From: Enterococcus sp. 9D6_DIV0238
GTDB lineage: Bacteria > Bacillota > Bacilli > Lactobacillales > Enterococcaceae
NCBI RefSeq assembly: GCF_002174455.2
Contig: NZ_CP147246.1
Location: 434,001-498,000, forward strand
Length of the DNA: 64,000 nt
Direction: 5' to 3'
The notes below the pieces were generated by a model that did not search any database, was not told the DNA's origin, and was given only the letters and a program-made list of their open reading frames with translations. Position numbers and translations under genes: made by a program. The first letter of the stretch is position 1; every line of letters starts with the position of its first letter. Of the stretch, positions 19,709 through 28,454 are shown piece after piece.

Positions 19709-20998
19709 CTAGTCCTCCAATACTTTAAATGTGTTTAAAAGTTCAAAGTCATTCGTTGATTCGATTTCTTTGATGACTGCTTTCATTTGCGCCTTAGTGA
19801 TCGTATGGGTAATTGCAACGATTCTCGCTCTTGTTCCATCTGATTTTTGCTGTACTAACTGATCAAAACTGACATTGGCATTGGTCATGATTTGAGTCAA
19901 TTTCAAGATTTGACCATGTCTGTCCGGCACTCCTATAGAAAAATAGTATTTTCCTGAAGTATCCTGGTCATCTGCCAATTTAGTGTCATGTTGATAGGCA
20001 TTGAACATATGGCCTGTTGTCCCTAATCGGATGTTTTTAGCAATGGTAATGATATCACTAACAACACTAGTTGCAGTCGGTTTGGCACCAGCTCCTGGTC
20101 CATAATACATCGACTCACCTACGCCTGAACTTTCAATAAAAACAGCATTAAACTCATTTCTCACAGAAGCAATTGGATGAGCTTTCGCCACTAACATCGG
20201 TCCAACTTCGACCGCAATACGACCAGACTGCTTTTCTGAAGAACCAATTAGTTTTACTTCATACCCTAATTGAGCAGCCATTTCAACATCATCTAAAGAT
20301 AATCCCCTAATACCACGTGTATCCACTTGGTCTAAACGTACATTCATGCCAAATGCAAATTGACTTAAAATAACCATCTTGTATGCTGCATCGATTCCAT
20401 CTACATCATTTGTTGGGTCCGATTCAGCAAAACCTAATTCTTGCGCCTCTTTTAAAGCCTGTTCATATGATTTTTTCTCTGAAACCATCTGGGTCAGCAT
20501 ATAATTCGTTGTCCCGTTGACGATCCCTAAAACCTTTTGAATATTATCCGCTGCTAAGCTATTAGCGATCGTACGTAAAATAGGAATGCCGCCTGCAACA
20601 CTTGCTTCATAATACAAGTCACAATGATTCTTTTGGGCTAAAGCTACCAATTCACTGCCGTGCTGTGCAAGTAGATCCTTATTAGCTGTAACAATATGTT
20701 TCCCTTTTTCAAGAGCTTGAGTAATGAAGGTTTTAGCCGGTTCTACTTTTCCGATCAATTCAATAACGATCTGGATGTCATCATCATTAAGAATATCGTC
20801 GATGTTTGTGGTCAGTTGAATATCAAACTTCTCTGCTTGACGTCTTTTTTCTTCCTCGTCACGCACAAGTGCTTTAGAAATGGCGATCTCCATCCCGGTC
20901 ACTTGAGAAATCTTTTCTTGGTGTTCTTTTAAAATCGTTGGTACACCAGAGCCAACTGTCCCTAACCCGAGTAAACCGATGTTCAATTTTTCCTTCAT
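19709..20998 (-). CDS. hom: Homoserine dehydrogenase
   Basis: Reduces aspartate semialdehyde to homoserine with NAD(P)H. The 429-residue protein has an N-terminal Rossmann motif [12 protein letters not shown], the catalytic region [14 protein letters not shown] and [11 protein letters not shown], the [19 protein letters not shown] signature, and a C-terminal ACT domain (about 350-429) for threonine feedback. It is the first gene of the threonine operon. A TATACT -10 lies near 21060-21065 on the minus strand with a weak -35. No T-box is visible upstream. Confidence 0.97.
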   Translation of the reverse strand: MKEKLNIGLLGLGTVGSGVPTILKEHQEKISQVTGMEIAISKALVRDEEEKRRQAEKFDIQLTTNIDDILNDDDIQIVIELIGKVEPAKTFITQALEKGKHIVTANKDLLAQHGSELVALAQKNHCDLYYEASVAGGIPILRTIANSLAADNIQKVLGIVNGTTNYMLTQMVSEKKSYEQALKEAQELGFAESDPTNDVDGIDAAYKMVILSQFAFGMNVRLDQVDTRGIRGLSLDDVEMAAQLGYEVKLIGSSEKQSGRIAVEVGPMLVAKAHPIASVRNEFNAVFIESSGVGESMYYGPGAGAKPTATSVVSDIITIAKNIRLGTTGHMFNAYQHDTKLADDQDTSGKYYFSIGVPDRHGQILKLTQIMTNANVSFDQLVQQKSDGTRARIVAITHTITKAQMKAVIKEIESTNDFELLNTFKVLED

Positions 20999-21077
20999 TT
21001 TTCTTCCTCCAACTGTAAAATTAGAAATATTTCATTTTCTTCTAATAAATCATGTTTCTAGTATAACGAACTGCCAC

Positions 21078-21129
21078 AAAAAAAACTACCCTTTTCTTTG
21101 AATTTCCCTTAAGAATCCAAGAAAAGGTA
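21078..21129 (-). terminator. Terminator of the ArsR-family gene
   Basis: On the minus strand TACCTTTTCTT pairs with AAGAAAAGGGTA around an inner short stem, followed by a run of eight T. It lies between the regulator and the hom promoter. Confidence 0.8.
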
Positions 21130-21131
21130 AG

Positions 21132-21416
21132 TTATTGGTGTTTGATATGTTCAAATGTTTGATTCAAAATATCGATGACATGATGATCATCCAAGGCATA
21201 ATAAATTGTTTTCCCTTGTCTTCTCGATCTCACAACATGTGTATCGCGTAAAAGTCTTAATTGATGAGACACGGCAGATTGTTCCATTGAGAGTTCTTCT
21301 CCAATTGAAGTCACATTTAATTCTCCCTGCTTCAACAGTAATAAAATACGTAATCTTGTTGGGTCACTCAATACTTTATAGAGCTGGCTAACTTTTTTTA
21401 TTTCTTCTTCAGTCAC
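21132..21416 (-). CDS. ArsR/SmtB family metalloregulator, CzrA-like
   Basis: A 94-residue winged-helix repressor starting at GTG behind AAAGGAG. The DNA-binding part has the ArsR pattern SDPTRLRILLLL and SMEQSAVSHQLRLLRD. The last helix carries D-x-H followed by H-x2-H ten residues later (ALDDHHVIDILNQTFEHIKH), the alpha5 metal site of zinc/cobalt sensors such as CzrA. The alpha3 Cys site of ArsR or CadC is missing (ELNVTSIGEEL). No efflux gene is adjacent, so its target is not evident; proC upstream is unrelated. Confidence 0.87.
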   Translation of the reverse strand: MTEEEIKKVSQLYKVLSDPTRLRILLLLKQGELNVTSIGEELSMEQSAVSHQLRLLRDTHVVRSRRQGKTIYYALDDHHVIDILNQTFEHIKHQ

Positions 21417-21498
21417 CGTTGTGTCTCCTTTCGTGATTCAGTCTCGTTTATTATAACAAATATCTTTTCAAAAGAGGAACGTTTTTCTTTAATAATAT

Positions 21499-21534
21499 GA
21501 AAAAACAACTGAAATCCTTTGAGAATTCCAGTTG
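21499..21534 (-). terminator. Terminator of proC
   Basis: On the minus strand CAACTGGAAT pairs with ATTTCAGTTG (one wobble) followed by TTTTTTC. Confidence 0.8.
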
Positions 21535-21542
21535 CCGTTTTC

Positions 21543-22328
21543 TTACTGATTTGCTTGCTTGATCGCATCAATAACTGCGTATCTGAACCCATTTTTCTCT
21601 AAAGCGGCTACTCCCTTGATCGTGCTGCCGCCTGGTGAGGTCACACCATCTTTCAGCTCTCCAGGATGCTTTTTCGTTTCGATCGCTAGTTTGGCTGATC
21701 CTAGCATCATTTGAGCGATGACTTCATAGGCCAAGTTACGAGACATTCCTTCCATGACAGCCCCATCAGCCAAAGCTTCCATAAAGATATCTACAAAAGC
21801 TGGACTACAACCAGCCACTGTACCAAAGGTTCCAAGAATCGATTCATTGACTTCTTCTACCTTTCCTAAAGAACTTAAGACACGAAGCGCCTCATCTTTG
21901 ACTGCATTCGGCATGTCAGGATCAAAAGCGGCACCGATCATTCCTTCATTCACACTGACTGGTGTATTAGGAATCGCATGAACCACATAGATTTCATTTC
22001 CTAGTATTTCCTTTGCGTCTGCAACTGTATGGCCTGTTGCAACAGAAATCAGAATGGTATTTTCTGACATGAATGAAGCAGCTTCCTTCAATATATCCAA
22101 AACGATCTTCGCTCCTGTAGCAATAAAAATCACTTGGCATTCTTTGAATGCTGAATAATCTTTGATTAGGTTAAAACCTAATTTTTGCTGAAGAACTTCA
22201 GCTGTACCACTTGAACCGCCTTTAACAAATAAATGTTCTGGTGCTACTATTTGAGCTTTCAATAATCCTTCGATCATCGCACTTCCCATATGTCCTGCTC
22301 CGATAAATCCAATATTCATCTCTTTCAC
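21543..22328 (-). CDS. proC: Pyrroline-5-carboxylate reductase
   Basis: The last step of proline synthesis: NAD(P)H reduction of pyrroline-5-carboxylate. The 261-residue protein has the Rossmann start NIGFIGAGHMGSAMIEGLL, the middle motif VVHAIPNTPVSVNEGMIG, and the C-terminal DGVTSPGGSTIKGVAALE that holds the substrate. It is flanked by its own terminator downstream and the phosphohexomutase terminator upstream, so it is probably monocistronic. Confidence 0.96.
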   Translation of the reverse strand: MKEMNIGFIGAGHMGSAMIEGLLKAQIVAPEHLFVKGGSSGTAEVLQQKLGFNLIKDYSAFKECQVIFIATGAKIVLDILKEAASFMSENTILISVATGHTVADAKEILGNEIYVVHAIPNTPVSVNEGMIGAAFDPDMPNAVKDEALRVLSSLGKVEEVNESILGTFGTVAGCSPAFVDIFMEALADGAVMEGMSRNLAYEVIAQMMLGSAKLAIETKKHPGELKDGVTSPGGSTIKGVAALEKNGFRYAVIDAIKQANQ

Positions 22329-22341
22329 TCCTATTCTTTTC

Positions 22342-22388
22342 GAAAAAAGGACTGAATCAACCTTTATCTCTAGTTTTTTCAGTCCTGA
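22342..22388 (-). terminator. Terminator of the phosphohexomutase gene
   Basis: On the minus strand AGGACTGAA pairs with TTCAGTCCT, then TTTTTTCG. Confidence 0.82.
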
Positions 22389-22393
22389 TCATT

Positions 22394-24118
22394 TTATTCA
22401 GTTAATGCATTAACTGCCGCTTCAAAATCCAAAATCTTTTGATCTGCTTCTGCTTTAGACAAGGCTTTTGTCGCCAAGTAGAATTTGATTTTCGGTTCTG
22501 TTCCAGACGGTCGAATAGCGATCCAACTGCCATCCTCCAAGAAATACTTGAGCACATCTGACGGTGGTGTTGAAAGTTTCTCCTGTCTTCCATCTACAAA
22601 TGTCCGTGTCAACGCTTTGAAGTCTTCTGTTTGAACAACATTGATCCCAGCAAAAGATGATGGCGCTTCATCACGGAATTTTTTCATCAAGGCTTGGATT
22701 TTAGCACTACCTTCAATCCCGCTCAAGGTCACAGAAATAGTTTTTTCTTCAAAATAGCCGTATTCTGCAAAAATATCCTGCAAGCCGTCATAAAGGTTTT
22801 TTCCTTGCTTCTTATAAAAAGCTGCAACTTCTGCCAGTAAAACGAGTGCTTGAATCGCATCTTTGTCGCGTACGAATGACTTGATCAAATAGCCATAACT
22901 TTCTTCAAAACCAAACATGAAGGTTTGGGAATGATCTTCCTCATATTGCTCGATTTTTTCCGCAATAAACTTGAATCCAGTCAGAACATCGACCATTTTT
23001 GTATTGTATTTTTCTGCGACTGCTGTTGCTAATTCACTGGATACGATCGATTTCAAGACGACCGCATTTTCAGGAAGCGTCCCTGCTTTTTGATGTGCAT
23101 CCAAAATATACTGGATCATGATCGCGCCTAATTGGTTTCCAGTCAAGACTTGATAAGAACCATCCGGTAAGCGAACAGCTGCTCCTAAGCGATCAGCATC
23201 AGGATCTGTTGCAATCAGCAGATCAGCATCTTCTTTTTCTCCCAAGCGAATAGCATACTCAAATGCTGAATGCTCCTCTGGATTAGGAGATTTAACTGTT
23301 GTAAAATCCGGATCAGCAATAGCTTGTTCAGGAACTAATACAAATTTTTCAAACCCTGCTTGTCTCAATGCCTTCTCACCTAGCATCGTACCTGTTCCAT
23401 GAAGCGGTGTATAAACGAGCTTCAGTTCTTTGCCCATCTCGTCGATCAATGCTTGATCGATCGTTACAGCTTTGATTTCTTTCAAATATGCATTGTCTAC
23501 TTCATCACCAATGATCGTGATCAAGTCACTTGTCTTCGCTTCGTTCTCAGACAAAACTTCCACTTTTAAGGGATTTTCAACTTCACGAACATATCTTGTC
23601 AGAGCGTCTGCATCTGCCGGAGGCATTTGTCCACCGTCTGCTCCGTAAACTTTGTATCCATTATACGCAGCTGGATTATGCGACGCTGTGATCATGATTC
23701 CTGTAAAAGCATTTAAGTGTCGAACAGCAAAAGACAATTCTGGTGTTGGACGCAAACTTTCAAAGACAAATGCTGGAATATCATGCTTCGCCAATGTTTT
23801 AGCGGCTTCCATCGCAAATTCTGGTGACATGTGACGTGAATCATACGCAATTGCAACACCACGTCGCTTCGTCTCTGCATCTTGAGCATCCATAAAACGA
23901 GCCAAACCTTCTGTCGCTTGACGAATCGTAAAAATGTTCATACGGTTGATTCCCGCACCTAAAATCCCACGCATACCTGCCGTTCCAAACTCTAACGGCG
24001 CGTAAAAAGCATCTTCACACTTTTCAGGGTCTTCCTTTAAATCTTTTAGCTCTTTTTTTAAATTTTCTGGTATATTTTCTTCATTTATCCACTTTTCATA
24101 GACTTGTTCCCAAGACAT
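22394..24118 (-). CDS. pgcA: Phosphoglucomutase/phosphomannomutase (alpha-D-phosphohexomutase)
   Basis: About 574 residues, interconverting glucose 1-phosphate and glucose 6-phosphate for UDP-glucose, glycolipid and cell-wall polymer synthesis. All four family signatures are visible: the phosphoserine loop TASHNPAAYNGYKVYG (about residue 140), metal-binding DPDADRLG (about 303), the sugar loop GFEESYGYL and the phosphate loop RPSGTEPKIKFY near the C-terminus. The start at 24118 is chosen because AGAGGTG precedes it; a frame seven codons longer lacks a site. A TATACT -10 lies about 50 bp upstream. The symbol follows B. subtilis usage. Confidence 0.93.
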   Translation of the reverse strand: MSWEQVYEKWINEENIPENLKKELKDLKEDPEKCEDAFYAPLEFGTAGMRGILGAGINRMNIFTIRQATEGLARFMDAQDAETKRRGVAIAYDSRHMSPEFAMEAAKTLAKHDIPAFVFESLRPTPELSFAVRHLNAFTGIMITASHNPAAYNGYKVYGADGGQMPPADADALTRYVREVENPLKVEVLSENEAKTSDLITIIGDEVDNAYLKEIKAVTIDQALIDEMGKELKLVYTPLHGTGTMLGEKALRQAGFEKFVLVPEQAIADPDFTTVKSPNPEEHSAFEYAIRLGEKEDADLLIATDPDADRLGAAVRLPDGSYQVLTGNQLGAIMIQYILDAHQKAGTLPENAVVLKSIVSSELATAVAEKYNTKMVDVLTGFKFIAEKIEQYEEDHSQTFMFGFEESYGYLIKSFVRDKDAIQALVLLAEVAAFYKKQGKNLYDGLQDIFAEYGYFEEKTISVTLSGIEGSAKIQALMKKFRDEAPSSFAGINVVQTEDFKALTRTFVDGRQEKLSTPPSDVLKYFLEDGSWIAIRPSGTEPKIKFYLATKALSKAEADQKILDFEAAVNALTE

Positions 24119-24218
24119 GTTTAGCACCTCTTTTATCATTTGTGATCTTACCCATTAGTAAGTATACCATTCCATTGCGCTATAAGAAAGTAATGGCTCG
24201 CAAAAAGAACAGCTGCTC

Positions 24219-24944
24219 TTATTTCAGTAAACCTTGCATCTTTAACAGTTGATCCGTAACCATCGTTGCATCAGCTGCAAAGTAATCCGAAAATTTTTGA
24301 CTCCAGCGTTTCGTTTCTCTCGCTTCACCAAACAGTTCCATGGTTTGATCATATTGCTCGATCAGTTCATAAGTATATGGCTGGTAATGTTCAAAATGTA
24401 TAACTGCTGCTTGCGGTAGTCGAGGCTTGACATTCATTTCGACGATCGGCTTTCCAATACTAAGACCAAACAACGGTACAGTCATTTCAGGAAGGTTTAA
24501 TAATCGACTGATTTCTTTTCCATGCTTACGAATACTACCAACAACGACAGAACCTAAGTCCAAGCTTTCGGCCGCAATGACGGCATTTTCCAATGCCAAA
24601 GCCGCATCCGTTGTTGCGACTAACAAAGATTCAACACTCTCTTCTATTTGATACGCAGATTCATACGCAGCACTAACCATTTTCGTCCGATAAAGATCTG
24701 CAACAAAAATCAAAAATACAGAACTTTTTAGTATCTGAGGATTCCCCGGATTCCATTCAACCAGCTGCTTTCTTATCTCTTTATCTTGAAGGACGATAAT
24801 GCTGTAAAATTGACCATTCATCCAGCTAGGCGCTTGACGTGCCGCATCCAAAATTTCCTGCAGCTCTTCTTTAGGCAGCACATACTCTTCATCAAAGTCC
24901 CGAAAACTACGACGATTTTTCAATAATTCTAACGTTTCATTCAT
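24219..24944 (-). CDS. Nitroreductase family protein
   Basis: An FMN-dependent oxidoreductase of about 241 residues. RRSFRDFDEEYVLPKEELQEILDAARQAPSW is the N-terminal FMN-binding signature, LDLGSVVVGSIRKHGKEISRLL covers the second FMN contact and VPLFGLSIGKP the third. The pattern is that of NfsA/NfrA-type NADPH reductases; the substrate is unknown. The start at 24944 follows GGAGGGG. It comes 28 bp after the MocR gene on the same strand and is probably co-transcribed. A short AAGAGCAGCTGTTCTT hairpin with TTTTT at its stop may terminate it. Confidence 0.87.
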   Translation of the reverse strand: MNETLELLKNRRSFRDFDEEYVLPKEELQEILDAARQAPSWMNGQFYSIIVLQDKEIRKQLVEWNPGNPQILKSSVFLIFVADLYRTKMVSAAYESAYQIEESVESLLVATTDAALALENAVIAAESLDLGSVVVGSIRKHGKEISRLLNLPEMTVPLFGLSIGKPIVEMNVKPRLPQAAVIHFEHYQPYTYELIEQYDQTMELFGEARETKRWSQKFSDYFAADATMVTDQLLKMQGLLK

Positions 24945-24972
24945 AGTAAACCCCTCCGTTTTCTTCATTTTA

Positions 24973-26415
24973 TCATAGTCTTGGGAAATCTAATCTAATT
25001 TTTTCGGTAATACGAGCAAGCTTTTCTTGAAACTCTATAACATTTTGTTGACTGACTCTAGAAAAATTGATGCGAATACTATCACGCTTCTCACTGTAAA
25101 AAAAGCTAGGCGCAATCAGCAATCCTTCTTGCAAAAATATAGCCCAGTCTTTTTGACGTAATTCCCCATGCTGCCATTTAGCCCAGAGATAATAACCACC
25201 TTTTGGCTTTTCAGCTTCCCAATCAGACAGTTGAGTGACAACGTCATAAACAGCTTGACATCTTGCTTCAACCTCGTGTGTCAACGTAGCGATTTTTTTT
25301 GTATAGTCTTCATCTGTCAATGCTAGATTCGCTAAAACCTGCGGAAAAATACTCAAAGAAAAATCCATCATCTTCCTTGCTTCTGCTATTTGTTGATTAA
25401 CAGAGGCTGGAGCACTTAGCCAACCGATTTTGGTCGTTGACCCTAAAATTTTGGACAAGGAACCAATATAGAGCACATTTTCAGGATCTAGTTTTTTTAG
25501 CGGTGGAATTTCCTCACTTGGAATAAAATTTAATTTTGCGAAAACATCATCTTCTAAAATTGGGATCTGATATTCTTGACAAAGCTTGACTAATCCCTCA
25601 CGTCGTTTCATTGACATTGTTTTGCCTGTAGGATTCTGGAATGATGGATTGACCATGACCATTTTGATTCGATGCTGACGAATCGCTCTTTCCAATTCAT
25701 CTAAACAGATTCCTTCCTGATTCATTTTCACTCCATATAAACGAATTCCAGCGGCCTGGAAAATAGGCAGTGCATAAAAAAAAGAGGGATCTTCGATTGC
25801 TACGCTGTCTCCTGGCGATAATAAAACCTGTAAAATCAAAAATAGTGCTTGCTGTGCACCAGAGGTAATCAAAATACTTTCAGCCGGCAAGCTAAAACGA
25901 TATTCCTTCTCCATCTCTCGACTTAGTGACGTTCTTAATGGCAAATAGCCTAAATCATCCTGCTGCTCCTCTTCTAAAAAATGCTTCCATGTAAGCGGAG
26001 GAAAAGCAAAGCTGGGAATCAAATCCAACGGCAGCTCACCTGTATAAAGGTCCAGTATATTTTCTTTTGAAGATCGAATAAGCTCTTCGATCTGCTCAAC
26101 AAAGGGATCAACTTTTGCAAAAGCATTTTGTTCCAGATAATTACGCCAATTCGTTCTTGGAGCGGTAGTGATTCCCCATTTCCCTTCATTGACGATCGTC
26201 CCGCTTCCTTGTTTTCTTATGATCCAGCCTAAAGCTACTAGCTCATCTAATGCATGAACGACTGTTGAACGATTCACTTTGAATAAATCAGCCAATTTTC
26301 TTTCCGAAGGTAAACGTTCCCCTGGAAGGAGGTCACCGTTTTTTATGTATGAAAGAATCAGATCGATAATGCTGACATAAATAGGAACATTCTTTTCTTT
26401 CTTTAACGTCCACAT
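24973..26415 (-). CDS. MocR-type regulator: GntR winged helix fused to an aminotransferase domain
   Basis: 480 residues. Residues about 8-75 are a GntR winged helix (ILSYIKNGDLLPGERLPSERKLADLFKVNRSTVVHALDEL); the rest has a fold type I aminotransferase form with PLP Lys in GSLSKILG. MocR proteins sense PLP or an amino acid. In this window the next gene on the other side, across repeats, is pyridoxal kinase, so a PdxR-like role in vitamin B6 control is possible. It may instead control the nitroreductase gene downstream. An inverted repeat CAGATAA-N8-TTATCTG lies in its promoter region. Confidence 0.9.
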   Translation of the reverse strand: MWTLKKEKNVPIYVSIIDLILSYIKNGDLLPGERLPSERKLADLFKVNRSTVVHALDELVALGWIIRKQGSGTIVNEGKWGITTAPRTNWRNYLEQNAFAKVDPFVEQIEELIRSSKENILDLYTGELPLDLIPSFAFPPLTWKHFLEEEQQDDLGYLPLRTSLSREMEKEYRFSLPAESILITSGAQQALFLILQVLLSPGDSVAIEDPSFFYALPIFQAAGIRLYGVKMNQEGICLDELERAIRQHRIKMVMVNPSFQNPTGKTMSMKRREGLVKLCQEYQIPILEDDVFAKLNFIPSEEIPPLKKLDPENVLYIGSLSKILGSTTKIGWLSAPASVNQQIAEARKMMDFSLSIFPQVLANLALTDEDYTKKIATLTHEVEARCQAVYDVVTQLSDWEAEKPKGGYYLWAKWQHGELRQKDWAIFLQEGLLIAPSFFYSEKRDSIRINFSRVSQQNVIEFQEKLARITEKIRLDFPRL

Positions 26416-26477
26416 GCTTATTCTCTCCTTTTTTGACGATCACTATTTGAATTTTTTTGTCTTTTACAGCTGAAGTT

Positions 26478-26499
26478 CAGATAACATTTCTTTTATCTG
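26478..26499. promoter_or_regulatory. Inverted repeat in the mocR upstream region
   Basis: CAGATAA and TTATCTG, exact complements, are 8 bp apart about 65-85 bp before the MocR start. The TACAGATA core recurs near 26935 just before pdxK. A candidate MocR binding site, not proven. Confidence 0.5.
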
Positions 26500-26621
26500 T
26501 AAAAATTTAGTTATCATACTTCTCGTCCTTCTCATTTTATATTACCCAACATTTGATTATTCCATGATTTTTGGTGTTTGAAAAGGTCGTGTCTCTCTTT
26601 AGTTGTGGTATACTTCCCAAA

Positions 26622-26872
26622 AATCAATTCATTTCGTTCTTTGTGTTTTTTACCAAAGTTACAACTCTTCCTTTGATCACCTTCTATTGCTCAACATCAA
26701 TTCTCTTCGTTCTTTGTGTTTCTTATGAAGGTCACAACTCTCCCTTCGGTCGCCTTGTACTGTTCAACATCAATTCTCTTCGTTCTTCGTGTTTCTTATG
26801 AAGGTCACAACTCTCCCTTCGGTCGCCTTGTACTGTTCAACATCAATTCTCTTCGTTCTTTGTGTTTCACAG
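26622..26872. repeat. 73-bp direct tandem repeat, about 3.4 copies
   Basis: Copies start at about 26622, 26695, 26768 and 26841 (the last partial). Copies 2 and 3 are nearly identical; the first is more diverged. Each unit holds ATCAATTC..TTCGTTCTTTGTGTTTC, an AAGGTCAC/GTCGCCTT imperfect hairpin and CTTGTACTGTTCAAC. The rest of the 556-base gap between mocR and pdxK (26416-26971) holds only promoter sequence; no gene is evident, and reading frames through the repeat look like chance. Confidence 0.9.
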
Positions 26873-26971
26873 TAATTGGATGACCTGAAAATAACCCAAT
26901 TGGCTGTTTTTGTCAACTTTGATTTGTTTTACAATACAGATATTAAATTAAATGTGAATTGAGGTTAGGAA

Positions 26972-27796
26972 ATGATCAAAAAAGTATTGACAGTAGCAGG
27001 TTCTGATTCTAGTGGTGGAGCCGGTATTCAGGCGGATTTAAAAACCTTTGAAGAATATGGCACATTTGGTTTTTCTGCTTTGACAAGTATTGTGACAATG
27101 GATCCTGATGAGGGTTGGAGTCATTTAGTTACACCTATAGAACCTGATTTAGTCGAAAGACAGCTTAAAACTATTTTTGCAGGGGCACCACTTGATGCAA
27201 TGAAAACCGGAATGCTGGGAACGATCGAAGCAATCGAAATTACTCGAAAGTATATTGATAATTTTTCAATGGAAAATATCGTTATCGATCCGGTAATGGC
27301 TTGTAAAGGAACAAGCGAGTTGCTACAGCCGGAAAATGTAGCTGCTATGACTCGTTTACTTTTGCCTAAAGCAACTATCACTACACCTAATTTAGTAGAA
27401 GCTGGGATTCTTTCCGAAATGGGAGATCTGACTTCTGTTGAACAAATGAAAGAAGCAGCAAAAAAGATCTTAAACTTAGGACCTAAAAATGTTGTTATCA
27501 AAGGCGGACACCGTTTGAATACAGATAAAGCGATCGATTTGTTTTACGATGGCTCTGAGTTCACAATATTTGAAGAAGAACTTTTTGCCACTGATTTTAA
27601 CCACGGCGCAGGTTGTACATTTGCTGCGGCTGTTACAACTGGTCTTGCAAAAGGTTATTCTGTAGAAAAATCAGTTGCTTTAGCGAAAAAATTTGTAGCG
27701 GCTGCTATTAAAAATGGACAAAAAATCAATCCTTTCCTTGGTCATGTTTGGCACGGTGCTTATAACCGTGCAGAAGACCGGATGAATGAAAAGTAG
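26972..27796 (+). CDS. pdxK: Pyridoxal/pyridoxine kinase of the ThiD-like ribokinase family
   Basis: A 274-residue ribokinase-fold kinase. The N-terminal GSDSSGGAGIQADLKTF is shared by hydroxymethylpyrimidine and pyridoxine kinases; the C-terminal NHGAGCTFAAAV carries the catalytic GxGC form typical of Gram-positive PdxK rather than the GTGC/D of classic kinases. Coupling with an ECF S component of the PdxU/HmpT kind supports a B6 (or HMP) salvage role. The alternative is ThiD. The start follows GAGGTTAGGA. The coupled gene begins about 16 bp after its stop. Confidence 0.82.
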   Translation: MIKKVLTVAGSDSSGGAGIQADLKTFEEYGTFGFSALTSIVTMDPDEGWSHLVTPIEPDLVERQLKTIFAGAPLDAMKTGMLGTIEAIEITRKYIDNFSMENIVIDPVMACKGTSELLQPENVAAMTRLLLPKATITTPNLVEAGILSEMGDLTSVEQMKEAAKKILNLGPKNVVIKGGHRLNTDKAIDLFYDGSEFTIFEEELFATDFNHGAGCTFAAAVTTGLAKGYSVEKSVALAKKFVAAAIKNGQKINPFLGHVWHGAYNRAEDRMNEK

Positions 27797-27812
27797 CAAA
27801 GGGAGACTTGTG

Positions 27813-28361
27813 ATGACAAAACAACATTCAACGACCTCTATCGTTTTGATAGGTTTATTTACCGCTCTGACTGTTTTAGGTACGATGCTGAAAATCCCTT
27901 TGCCTACAGGGGCATTCGTTCATTTAGGCAACGCTGTTTTACTATTGGCCGTTCTGTTGATCGGCTATAAAAAAGGTGCTTTAGCTGGCGGCTTAGGCTT
28001 TGCTATTTTTGATTTACTGAATGGCTTTGCTGCTGAAGCTCCCTATTTTATCTTAGAAAGCTTCATCGTTGGAGGAGCAGCAGCATTGATGATCCTTTTT
28101 TTCAAGCAAAACGTAGATACGATCAGTAAAATCATCGTAATTGCCAGCGTGACTGGTCTTGCTAAAATCATTATGACTCAGTTAAAAAATACAGTGATGG
28201 GTCTGATGGCAGGAGCAAACTTTAATGTAGCTTTTGCCAGTGCTCTGTCCAAATTACCAGCTACTTTAGTAAATGTCGCAACAACGATCATTATCGTAAC
28301 GCTTGTTTACTTTCCATTAAAAAAAGCCATGTCGGCTATTTTTTCAAAGCAATCATTTTAG
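27813..28361 (+). CDS. ECF transporter S component, probably for vitamin B6 or HMP
   Basis: A 182-residue membrane protein with six hydrophobic segments and the S-component feature of a Gly/Ala-rich first helix (TTSIVLIGLFTALTVLGTMLKI) and HLGNAVLLLAVLLIGYKKGALAGGLGFAIFD. It captures a vitamin and works with the shared EcfAA'T module encoded elsewhere. The kinase neighbour indicates pyridoxine-type vitamers (PdxU-like) or HMP. The start at 27813 is chosen because GGGAG lies a few bases before it. Confidence 0.85.
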   Translation: MTKQHSTTSIVLIGLFTALTVLGTMLKIPLPTGAFVHLGNAVLLLAVLLIGYKKGALAGGLGFAIFDLLNGFAAEAPYFILESFIVGGAAALMILFFKQNVDTISKIIVIASVTGLAKIIMTQLKNTVMGLMAGANFNVAFASALSKLPATLVNVATTIIIVTLVYFPLKKAMSAIFSKQSF

Positions 28362-28400
28362 CTATTTAAAAGAAGTTGAACAGTAGTATTCAATTTCGAG

Positions 28401-28448
28401 AAAAAAGGGACGGTGTTATAACTCATAAAGTTATGACACCGTCCCTTT
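28401..28448. terminator. Bidirectional terminator between the ECF S gene and the HAAS gene
   Basis: AAAGGGACGGTG and further A/T pairs match AGTTATGACACCGTCCCTTT around CATAA; T-rich on both strands. Confidence 0.9.
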
Positions 28449-28454
28449 AACTTT

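Noticed and set aside
20999..21131. T-box or leader peptide for the threonine operon
   Set aside because: The hom upstream region has no T-box motif (GGGTGGNACCGCG) and no run of threonine codons; only a promoter and the preceding terminator are seen.
26571..26801. 76-codon frame through the 73-bp repeats
   Set aside because: The frame follows the tandem repeats and the copies give repeated peptides without any known motif; the repeat explains it.
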